Source: UBA8752 sp040261275 (GTDB lineage: Bacteria; Bacteroidota; Bacteroidia; Flavobacteriales_D; Sanyastnellaceae). From it: a stretch of 64,000 nt of DNA. The position numbers were made by a program, and so were the translations under genes. Under the pieces are notes generated by a model that saw only the letters and a program-made list of their open reading frames with translations, was not told the DNA's origin and did no database searches. Positions 53,508-61,066 of the stretch are shown here, piece by piece. The stretch spans positions 1 through 64,000 of the forward strand of contig JBDQOI010000004.1 in the NCBI GenBank assembly GCA_040261275.1. The letters run 5' to 3'. The number at the start of each line of letters is the position of its first letter. Position 1 is the first letter of the stretch.

Positions 53508-54956
53508 TTAACAGTCATCGCCAAAATTGCCCAGCAGGGTCAGGATGTCCGAGACCGTGATGGCTCCATCTCCATCCACATCCTCGACGCAATCCAACAG
53601 ACAACCGAAGTTGGCGAGCAGCATCAAGACATCGCTCACGCCAATGATACCGTCACCCGAGATGTCTCCCGGACATTCCGCGGCATCAGGGCCGAGCGCA
53701 ATGTCCTCATCTCCGTCCTGGTAGGGGACCAGATCGAGAAAAATGAAAAACATCTCGTCCTCTGTTCCTTCACCAAAGGTGACCCATTGAGGCGGGTCGT
53801 TGGGGTTGAAGGGATTCTCCGCCGTGTTGTCATATGTCGCCTCTCCATGCAGCGTATATCCCTCCGGCACCTTGGTCAGGTGGGTGAAAGTGAAGAACCC
53901 CTGCCAATTGAAGTCCCATGAGGGTATGGAAATCAAGGGGATGGTGTCCAGGTTGTCTGGCGATGTGGCGTAGACCAGCCAGGATGAACCGATCAGGTGG
54001 CAATGCGGGGCAATGCTCATGAGGCTGACATCCGCGGTGACCGGAAGTGTTCCGTGGAAATGGGAAACTTGGCCTGGCGGGAGGATGAAGGGAGCATCCA
54101 AATGCTGGGGTCCCATGATGGCCGTAATCACTTCCCTTTCGATGGGTACGTCGGACAGAAAGACGTTCACCTGGGTCAAATCGGTTTCCGTCACGGGAGT
54201 AGGGCCGTAATGCATTTGCATCAGCAGGTCGGATCCCGCATGTAGGGTCCGGCCAATGCCCGGCGGGTAGCTCACGGTCAACGCGCCCGGAACCCAAGCA
54301 CCGAAGAACGAGCTCTCGGCGTCGAAGCCAAATCCGCCGAAACTCTCGTATCCGGGACCCGGTTCAGCAGCATCGAGTTGGGCCGCTGTTCCCGTTACAT
54401 CGAGACCGAGGATGGCGTGATGGGCGACGTTGCCATTGCCCGGCTCCACCTCGAGTGCCCGAATGGCCACATCCTGTGCGTAGTCAGAAGGCAAGACGAA
54501 GACCTGGTATTGATCGGTCATGTCACCCTCGTGCGTGTAAGGCTCAGGCATGGCCAAAACAGCGTCTGGCGTCCCCAGCGTGCTCCCGTCAGGAAAGTCG
54601 GGAAGTCCGGGGTTGTCAGCGGGGTCACCTTCTGGTTTGCCTGCGTCTACCCATGCCTGGAGCGTCGCCTTCTGCTCGGGCGTGAGCACATTCTCCCCCA
54701 CGAAATGGCGGTAATCGGCATCGGGCGACCAAGGCGGCATGTAGCCGATGGACGTCACATAGGCAATGAATTCACCGTATGCGGCCACTTCGGAGAATGA
54801 AGTGAACGGCATGGGGGCAATTTCATCCGGACGATGACAACCTGTGCAATGGTTGTAGATGATGGGTGCCACATTCTCATGGTAGGTCACGGTCTGCGCC
54901 TCTATTTCCAGAAGAGGATGGAAAAGAAGCAAAAGGAAGGGCAACAAGCGTGGCAT
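53508..54956 (-). CDS. Cytochrome c / PHM-like copper type II monooxygenase with dockerin-like tail (paralogue 2)
   Basis: The 482-residue protein has a signal peptide ending LEIEAQ. The haem motif is CTGCH (C37, C40, H41). Copper ligands are H179, H180 and H249, then H318, H320 and M402, matching paralogue 1 one for one. The two proteins stay alignable to the motif YQxGDEDI at about residue 418. After that point this copy has ECPGDISGDGI...DVLMLLANFGC and EDVDGDGA...DILTLLGNFGDDC, the double dockerin-like tail, where paralogue 1 has the T9SS domain. It is first in a three-gene minus-strand unit with the redoxin and paralogue 1. Confidence 0.87.
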   Translation of the reverse strand: MPRLLPFLLLLFHPLLEIEAQTVTYHENVAPIIYNHCTGCHRPDEIAPMPFTSFSEVAAYGEFIAYVTSIGYMPPWSPDADYRHFVGENVLTPEQKATLQAWVDAGKPEGDPADNPGLPDFPDGSTLGTPDAVLAMPEPYTHEGDMTDQYQVFVLPSDYAQDVAIRALEVEPGNGNVAHHAILGLDVTGTAAQLDAAEPGPGYESFGGFGFDAESSFFGAWVPGALTVSYPPGIGRTLHAGSDLLMQMHYGPTPVTETDLTQVNVFLSDVPIEREVITAIMGPQHLDAPFILPPGQVSHFHGTLPVTADVSLMSIAPHCHLIGSSWLVYATSPDNLDTIPLISIPSWDFNWQGFFTFTHLTKVPEGYTLHGEATYDNTAENPFNPNDPPQWVTFGEGTEDEMFFIFLDLVPYQDGDEDIALGPDAAECPGDISGDGIIGVSDVLMLLANFGCLLDCVEDVDGDGAITVSDILTLLGNFGDDC

Positions 54957-55031
54957 GCTTGAAGATAACGAATGGCGAGCTCATGGGTTGAACGGGACGT
55001 GCCTCGAACTTCAAGTGCTACATTCAAGCCC

Positions 55032-56807
55032 ATGCAATTGGCCTTTTTGGATTTTGCCGTCATCGGTGGTGTTTTGTTCACCGTTCTTGCCATTGGATTG
55101 TGGGCAGGTCGGTCAGGGAATGACAATGCCGATGATTTCTTTTTGGGAGGTCGGAACATGCCCTGGTGGCTCCTGGGCACAAGCATGGTGGCCACCACCT
55201 TCAGCGCAGACACCCCCAACCTGGTCACCGATCTCGTCCGTCAACAAGGCGTTTCGGGCAACTGGGCCTGGTGGGCCTTTCTGCTCACGGGCATGGTGAC
55301 CGTATTTGTCTATGCCCGGTTGTGGCGACGCTCCGGAGTGCTGACCGATATCGCCTTTTACGAGCTGCGATATGGGGGCAGAGCCGGGGCTTTTCTCCGC
55401 GGTTTCCGAGCGGTCTATCTGGGGCTTGTCTTCAATGTGCTGGTCATGGCGACCGTGAGTCTGGCCGCCATCAAGCTGGGCAGTATTCTGCTCGGCTGGC
55501 CGGGGTGGTTGACCCTGCTTGTCACTTGTTCCGTCACGCTGCTCTTCAGCGTTTATGGAGGCTTGCGGGCCATTCTCTGGACCGACTTGTTCCAGTTTTT
55601 TCTGGCCATGGGGGGCGCCATTGCGGCCAGCGTGTATGTACTCGGACTGCCCGAAGTGGGCGGTTTACAAGGATTAATGACCCATCCTGCTGTGGTCGAT
55701 AAGCTCTCCGTCTGGCCGGACTTCAATGATCCCGGCGTTTGGGTTCCCGTCCTGCTGGTGCCATTGGCGGTGCAGTGGTGGGCGAGCTATTACCCGGGAG
55801 CGGAGCCCGGTGGGGGAGGCTACATCGCACAAAGGATGTTCAGTGCCCGCAGCGAAGATGACGCCGTCGGGGCGACACTCCTGTTCAATGTGGCCCATTA
55901 TGCCTTGCGCCCCTGGCCTTGGATTTTGGTGGCCTTGGCGTCTCTCATCGTTTATCCGGAACTCACGGACATCGCATTGGCATTCCCTGAATTGGCAGCG
56001 GACAAGGTGGGCCACGACGTAGCCTATCCAGCCATGTTGAGCCTGCTTCCCGCCGGCTTGTTGGGCTGGGTCGCCGCCTCTCTTTTGGCTGCCTTTATTT
56101 CGACCATGAGTACGCAGGTCAATCTCGGGGCGAGCTATCTCGTTCACGACGGATGGGCGCGTTTCATCAGGCCCGATGCGGATGAGGCCGCCAAGGTTCG
56201 GGCCGGTCGTTGGGCCAGCCTGCTTTCGTTGCTCGCCGGAGCGTTGCTCAGCCTTTCCCTCACTTCGGCAGCACAGGCCTTCAACCTCCTTCTATTGTTG
56301 GGGGCCGGAACGGGAGGTTTGTTCATCCTGCGGTGGTTTTGGTGGCGCATTTCAGCGGGCACGGAAATCGTGGCCATGGTCGTATCCCTTGCCGTGGCCG
56401 TCTATTTCACATGGGTGCACGATGCGCTGGCTGCAGATCCGGTGGCCTTGGTACCCGCCATGGCGCCATGGGCCAAACTCGTGGCCGGGAGCCTGCTGAC
56501 CACAATGGGCTGGGTGTTGGCAGCTTTTGTGCTCCCACCAGAAACCCGGGAGGTGCTGCAGCGATTCGTGGACAAGGTTCAGCCAGGCGGCCCCGGATGG
56601 AGTCGGTTCCCGACCACGCGTACGGTGGAGGAAGAGTGGAATGTTCCGCGTTCCATCCTGATGGCCTTCTTGGGATGCGTTGCCGTTTACGCGCTGCTCC
56701 TCGGCATGGGGGCCGTTTTATTTGACGGAGGTTGGATTGCCCTCTTTTACGGGGCGCTTGCAGGATTGGCCATCCAAGGGCTGCGCATACTCCGGAAGTC
56801 GGCATGA
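55032..56807 (+). CDS. Sodium:solute symporter family transporter (sugar-type)
   Basis: ATG 55032 is chosen because it opens directly into the first helix (MQLAFLDFAVIGGVLFTVLA). The 591-residue protein has the SSS-family features DDFFLGGRNMPWWLLGTSMV, FSADTPNLVTDLVRQQG and WWASYYPGAEPGGGGYIAQR, and about 13-14 membrane helices. Its stop overlaps the ATG of the GHMP kinase (GCATGA), and a nucleotidyltransferase follows, so import of a monosaccharide for activation is likely. The sugar is not identifiable from the sequence. It is divergent from the copper-oxygenase unit. Confidence 0.87.
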   Translation: MQLAFLDFAVIGGVLFTVLAIGLWAGRSGNDNADDFFLGGRNMPWWLLGTSMVATTFSADTPNLVTDLVRQQGVSGNWAWWAFLLTGMVTVFVYARLWRRSGVLTDIAFYELRYGGRAGAFLRGFRAVYLGLVFNVLVMATVSLAAIKLGSILLGWPGWLTLLVTCSVTLLFSVYGGLRAILWTDLFQFFLAMGGAIAASVYVLGLPEVGGLQGLMTHPAVVDKLSVWPDFNDPGVWVPVLLVPLAVQWWASYYPGAEPGGGGYIAQRMFSARSEDDAVGATLLFNVAHYALRPWPWILVALASLIVYPELTDIALAFPELAADKVGHDVAYPAMLSLLPAGLLGWVAASLLAAFISTMSTQVNLGASYLVHDGWARFIRPDADEAAKVRAGRWASLLSLLAGALLSLSLTSAAQAFNLLLLLGAGTGGLFILRWFWWRISAGTEIVAMVVSLAVAVYFTWVHDALAADPVALVPAMAPWAKLVAGSLLTTMGWVLAAFVLPPETREVLQRFVDKVQPGGPGWSRFPTTRTVEEEWNVPRSILMAFLGCVAVYALLLGMGAVLFDGGWIALFYGALAGLAIQGLRILRKSA

Positions 56808-57820
56808 CGCAGCCGTTCTCCACTTCTGCCCCTGGGCGGCTCTGCCTGTTTGGTGAGCACCAAGATTACCTCGGCTTGCCGGTGATCGCCATGGCGATAA
56901 ACCGCAGATGCCACCTGCATTTCAGGCCCCGTCGCGACCGCGAGGTTCGATGCGTAAGTCAAGCATTGGGCGAAATGGCCTCTTGGAACCTGGATGTTCG
57001 GGAAGAGCAAAAAACAGAGGGTCCGCTGCGACATGCCATGCGGGTCTTGATCGACGAATTCGGCTCGACTTCTGGAGTAGGTTGGGATGTGGAAGTGGTC
57101 AGCACCATTCCCATTCAAGCGGGGTGCAGCTCCTCCACGGCCTTGATGACCGCCTGGATCGCAGCTTGGCTTCAAATTCTTCAAGGCGGTTTTGATACGT
57201 CCAACATTGTCAGGCGATGCCATCAGTATGAGGTTTTGGATTTCACAGGGGCAGGCGGGGACATGGATCAATTTGCCTGTGGGCACGGAGGGCTCCATCG
57301 CTTCGGAGCAGGAGCGCCACAACCCCTTCGTGTGCCCGAAGGTGTTTTCATCCTTGCAGATTCGGGTCAACCCAAAGACACACAAGGTCATCTGCGCCGA
57401 TGCAAGGATGCGCGCCTGCCCTTGATGGCTGACCTCCATCGCCATGACATACAGCGTACGACGGATGAGATTGTACTGGTCAATGGGACCCGAACCAACC
57501 GGGATCTGGAGGCCAAATGGGGCCGCGAAATGCTGGAGAAATCAGCCAGTGCAGAAGCTTTCGGTCACGACTTGACCCGGCACCACGAAGTGCTGCGCGA
57601 CGCACTTGGATTGTCAACGGCAAGAATCGAAAACATCCTTCATGCCGCCTTGCAGGCCGGGGCTTGGGGAGGCAAAATCAACGGCTCCGGTGGGGGAGGC
57701 TGCGCTTTTGTGCTCGCGCCAGAAAGCCGGGTAGAAAACATCGTGAAGGCAATGCTGGGCGCGGGCGCCACAGGCGCGTGGCCAGTGCAAATGGACCAAG
57801 GTGTAGCATGTCAAGTGTGA
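56804..57820 (+). CDS. GHMP-family sugar kinase (galactokinase-like)
   Basis: ATG 56804 overlaps the symporter stop codon. The 338-residue protein has the galactokinase-type N-terminus PGRLCLFGEHQDYLGLPV, the GHMP ATP-binding motif IPIQAGCSSSTALMTAW, and motif 3, GGKINGSGGGGCAFVL. An Asp in FTGAGGDMDQFACGHGG is placed like the catalytic base. It should phosphorylate a sugar at C1, as galactokinase, fucokinase or arabinokinase do. The divergent substrate loop prevents choosing between them. It overlaps the following nucleotidyltransferase by 13 bp. Confidence 0.87.
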   Translation: MTQPFSTSAPGRLCLFGEHQDYLGLPVIAMAINRRCHLHFRPRRDREVRCVSQALGEMASWNLDVREEQKTEGPLRHAMRVLIDEFGSTSGVGWDVEVVSTIPIQAGCSSSTALMTAWIAAWLQILQGGFDTSNIVRRCHQYEVLDFTGAGGDMDQFACGHGGLHRFGAGAPQPLRVPEGVFILADSGQPKDTQGHLRRCKDARLPLMADLHRHDIQRTTDEIVLVNGTRTNRDLEAKWGREMLEKSASAEAFGHDLTRHHEVLRDALGLSTARIENILHAALQAGAWGGKINGSGGGGCAFVLAPESRVENIVKAMLGAGATGAWPVQMDQGVACQV

Positions 57821-58662
57821 ATCCCACCATCATCATGGCCGCAGGAAAGGGGAGCCGCATGAAGGCCGATGCCGCGGTGGCACCGGAGATATTGGCGGAA
57901 GTGCGCTCCCGTCCGAAGCCCATGATCAGGATCGGTTGTGACCACCGTCCCTTACTCGAGCATTTGCTGTTGCAATTGAAGGAAGAAGGATGCGAAAATG
58001 CCGGTCTGGTCATCGCCGAGGATGACAGCCTGACACCAGAACATTTCGAGCAAGTCCCCATTCCTGGAATGAAGCTGTCCTTCGTGCGACAAGGCATACC
58101 CCCCAACAGGAGTAAGCCCTTGGGAACGGCACATGCCGTGCAGCTGGCATTGGAAGCCCATCCGGAATGGGAGAATCAATCCGTGACCATCGCCAATGGC
58201 GACAATTTGCCACCCAAGGGGATGTTCACCCGGCTTTTTGAGCACAAGGCCGCCTTACCCGCCTTCCACCCTCAGTTCCTCGGACTTCCATCGGGCAGGA
58301 TCAATGCCTTTGCTGTCATTGAGGCCGATGCACAAGGGCGAATGACGCGCATTGTAGAGAAGCCCAGCCAACAAGAAGTGCAGGCCGCCCTATGGAACGA
58401 CGGTGAAGTTCGGGTCAGTATGAATTATTTCAGGGTTCCTTACCCGGCATTGCTCGATGCCGTGCGCACCGTTCCTGAGCATGCTGTCCGCCGAGAGAAG
58501 GAAATCCCCACGGCCATTTCCATGCTTCAAGCTTCAGGCCGCTGTGACCTTCTGGCGCTTCCCATGGAAGGTGCTTTTTTGGACATGACGCATCCCCAAG
58601 ACGTCAAAAATGCAGGTCGAATTGTGGACCAAGGCGGATTTGAGTTGAATTTCCGAACTTGA
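57808..58662 (+). CDS. Sugar-1-phosphate nucleotidyltransferase
   Basis: ATG 57808 starts inside the kinase 3' end. The 284-residue protein has the nucleotidyltransferase signature MAAGKGSRMKAD with PKPMIRIG further on. It also has a DNLP-type active-site segment (SVTIANGDNLPPKG), GRMTRIVEKPSQQEV and SMNYFRVPYPALLDA. It would convert the sugar 1-phosphate made by the neighbouring kinase into an NDP-sugar. With the symporter it forms a complete uptake-kinase-activation salvage route. Similar to the RmlA/GlmU N-terminal family; the exact sugar and nucleotide are unknown. Confidence 0.85.
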   Translation: MSSVNPTIIMAAGKGSRMKADAAVAPEILAEVRSRPKPMIRIGCDHRPLLEHLLLQLKEEGCENAGLVIAEDDSLTPEHFEQVPIPGMKLSFVRQGIPPNRSKPLGTAHAVQLALEAHPEWENQSVTIANGDNLPPKGMFTRLFEHKAALPAFHPQFLGLPSGRINAFAVIEADAQGRMTRIVEKPSQQEVQAALWNDGEVRVSMNYFRVPYPALLDAVRTVPEHAVRREKEIPTAISMLQASGRCDLLALPMEGAFLDMTHPQDVKNAGRIVDQGGFELNFRT

Positions 58663-58686
58663 ACCTTCACCAAATGTTCTCCTGTC

Positions 58687-59382
58687 ATGAACCGGAATTC
58701 CATTCGAACCCTGGCCCTTTCGCTGGTCTCCATCATTTTTTCCTTGGGCATCACGCCAACGGCTCAAGCACAATGTGACTCCTTGGACTTCAATCTGCTT
58801 TGCGAGGATGGAGCCCTGGTCAATGATGCCATTTTCGCTTGTGGATTCGATTGCATTTTCGCCGGAGACCTCAACACTTGCTTTTCCAATTGCATTTCTG
58901 CCGCCATTACCACAATGAGCGAGGGTTGTGTGGGATGTTTTGCAGAACAGAGCACCTGCGCTCAGGACAATTGCTTTTTCGTTTGCGGGTTTGGGAGTGC
59001 TGCAGACTGCGAGGCGTGCATCTTGGCCAATTGTCAATCCCAATTCGAAGACTGCGCAGGCATCGTGGACACTGATGGTGACGGGGAAAGTGTCATCTGC
59101 GATTGCGACGATTCCGAGTCCAGCATCTTTCCAGGAGCTCCCGGAACCGCATCCGGTCTGGACAACAATTGTGACGGCATCATCAGCTTGGAGGAGATTC
59201 TCTGCGCCATCAATTTGAACCTGGACCTGAATGAGGACCTCTTCATCACGGTGGCAGATGTCTTGCTCGTGCTGGCCGACTTTGGATGTTTGATCGGCTG
59301 TGGCTCCGATGTCAATGGGGACGGCGCGGTCACCGTGAGTGACGTGCTGGAGCTGCTCGGCGGTTTCGGCGAAGGCTGTTGA
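58687..59382 (+). CDS. Secreted Cys-rich protein with MopE-like motif and double dockerin-like tail
   Basis: The 231-residue product has a signal peptide ending TPTAQAQ. Residues about 30-125 contain about 17 cysteines in CxxC-like arrangements (CGFDCIFAGDLNTCFSNC and CEACILANCQSQFEDC), a disulfide-rich domain I cannot name. Residues about 125-165 match a MopE-type metal-binding motif (CDCDDSESSIFPGAPGTA then GLDNNCDGI). The tail is FITVADVLLVLADFGC with DVNGDGAV...VLELLGGFG. It lacks the usual CPGD start of the tail, which reads NLDLNEDLFI instead. It follows the sugar operon on the same strand. Confidence 0.75.
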   Translation: MNRNSIRTLALSLVSIIFSLGITPTAQAQCDSLDFNLLCEDGALVNDAIFACGFDCIFAGDLNTCFSNCISAAITTMSEGCVGCFAEQSTCAQDNCFFVCGFGSAADCEACILANCQSQFEDCAGIVDTDGDGESVICDCDDSESSIFPGAPGTASGLDNNCDGIISLEEILCAINLNLDLNEDLFITVADVLLVLADFGCLIGCGSDVNGDGAVTVSDVLELLGGFGEGC

Positions 59383-59388
59383 CCTAAG

Positions 59389-60558
59389 TCACGCAAAGAA
59401 CCCCCGGCCCTCCGCAGCCCGAGACCTCAGCAGCGGACTGCATCTGTAGCGGTCTTCTCCATAGTGCAAACGCATTCGATCGAGGGTCTCCACACATCGG
59501 TCCAGCCCCACTTCTTCAGCCCACGCCAGCAATCCCTTCGGGTAGTTGACCCCGCCTTGCATGGCCCGGTCCACGTCTTCGGCGGAGGCCACCCCCCAGA
59601 ACACCGCATCGGCCGCCTCGTTGATCAACATCACGAGGATGCGCCAAAGGACATCCTGCCCGAGGTCCTTGTCCATTCTGGGTTTTGGAGCAGATGCGTC
59701 CTCCCCATAAGCATACCAGCCACGGCCGGATTTCTTGCCCAACCAGCCAGCGTCAACGTTCCGCTTTTGGGCAAAGGAGGGTTGGTAGCGTGAATCGAAG
59801 TGGAATGCGGTCCAGACACTCTCGGTCACCGCGTAATTGATGTCGTTCCCAATGAGGTCCATCAAGGCGAAAGGCCCCATCCGAAAACCACCCAGGTCCG
59901 TCATGGCCCAATCGATGGTGGCTTCATCGGCCAGCCCTTCTTCGAGAATCCGAATGGCCTCTCCGTAGAAGGGGCGAGCTACGCGGTTCACAATGAAGCC
60001 CGGTGTGTCCTTTGCCAATGCGGGGCGCTTGCCCCATTGACGCATGAGGGCCAGCATTTCCTCAGCCAGCCCCTTTCTCGCCTGTAATCCGGGAATGACC
60101 TCCACCAGCGGAAGGAGGGGGGCGGGATTGAAAAAATGCAAGCCGATGCACCGTTCCGGGTGCTTCAAATGCGAAGCCAATGCAGTAATCGAAAGGGAAG
60201 ACGTGTTGGAAGCAAGAATGGCCCCATCTGAAATCACCGCCTCCAAAGACTGGAAAAGCGTGGCCTTCACTTCTTCCTTTTCCACGATGGCCTCAATGAC
60301 CAAATCGCATGCGGACAAGTCGTCCACACGGGTGGTCGGTGATATACACCCGAGCAGCGCATCGGCAGCTTCTCGAGTGGTGCGCCCCTTTGAAACCGAC
60401 CTGTCCTGGATTTTCTGCAGGAAACCCATCGCATCCTGCAATTCGCGATCGCCCCTGTCCAGCATCCAAACCGGATGGCCTGCAGCAGCAGCGATTTGGG
60501 CAATGCCCCGGCCCATCGTTCCGGCGCCCACTACGCCAACAGTCAATCGATCCTTCAT
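59389..60558 (-). CDS. 3-hydroxyacyl-CoA dehydrogenase
   Basis: ATG 60558 is preferred because the dinucleotide fold starts right after it (TVGVVGAGTMGRGIAQIAAA). The 389-residue enzyme has SNTSSLSI, the catalytic-His segment GLHFFNPAPLLPLVEV, and DTPGFIVNRVARPFYGEAIR, as in NAD-dependent 3-hydroxyacyl-CoA or 3-hydroxyadipyl-CoA dehydrogenases. It is about 100 residues longer than the simple Hbd type because a second 3HCDH C-terminal domain is present (INEAADAVFWGVASAEDVDR). It probably works in beta-oxidation with the thiolase at 49535. It is convergent with the preceding gene, 6 bp apart. Confidence 0.92.
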   Translation of the reverse strand: MKDRLTVGVVGAGTMGRGIAQIAAAAGHPVWMLDRGDRELQDAMGFLQKIQDRSVSKGRTTREAADALLGCISPTTRVDDLSACDLVIEAIVEKEEVKATLFQSLEAVISDGAILASNTSSLSITALASHLKHPERCIGLHFFNPAPLLPLVEVIPGLQARKGLAEEMLALMRQWGKRPALAKDTPGFIVNRVARPFYGEAIRILEEGLADEATIDWAMTDLGGFRMGPFALMDLIGNDINYAVTESVWTAFHFDSRYQPSFAQKRNVDAGWLGKKSGRGWYAYGEDASAPKPRMDKDLGQDVLWRILVMLINEAADAVFWGVASAEDVDRAMQGGVNYPKGLLAWAEEVGLDRCVETLDRMRLHYGEDRYRCSPLLRSRAAEGRGFFA

Positions 60559-60658
60559 AGCACAGGCAAAGGAAAGACGAACGCCGACGAAAGCCACACC
60601 ATCCAAATTCGGTTTTCCTCCAAGGCCTTGGCATCATTGCGACAGATCTGCTGCACGA

Positions 60659-61066
60659 ATGACCAAATGTTTGACTTGCAAAGGGCGCATCTCCGTCCGG
60701 GCATCGAGACTCTACTCCGGAGACTTCTGTTCTGAATTCTGCTTTTCCAGCTATCCGGGACAGGCCCGCACGATGCTGGCCCAAGCCGAAAGCGCCTACA
60801 TTCCCGAAAGACCGCGAGAGACAGTGGCCCGAATCCTGGAAAGAAACTGTCACATCCTGAAAGCATTCGGACAATGGCGCCGGAAAGCCCCTGTCATGGA
60901 CGATATCGGCGCCCTGCAATGGATGAGGGAGAAAGGGTTCGATTTTGACTATCACACCCGCGTCGCCCAATATGGCGATGGCAGCACCGAAGTGTGGTGC
61001 TACGAAGTGGGTTATCGCTTGGAAAAAAACGGGCGGGTGGAACCGTTGCCCGATCCTGACCGCTAG
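60659..61066 (+). CDS. Small zinc-ribbon-like protein, unknown function
   Basis: ATG 60659 opens a 135-residue protein beginning MTKCLTCKGRISVRASRLYS followed by GDFCSEFCF. The CxxC and CxxxC pairs form a plausible zinc site near the N-terminus. The rest is mostly helical with charged residues (ARILERNCHILKAFGQWRRK), ending in a strand-rich part (YGDGSTEVWCYEVGYRLEKN). No family was recognised. Its stop overlaps the stop of the convergent helicase gene by 2 bp. It is divergent from the dehydrogenase, 100 bp apart. Confidence 0.65.
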   Translation: MTKCLTCKGRISVRASRLYSGDFCSEFCFSSYPGQARTMLAQAESAYIPERPRETVARILERNCHILKAFGQWRRKAPVMDDIGALQWMREKGFDFDYHTRVAQYGDGSTEVWCYEVGYRLEKNGRVEPLPDPDR

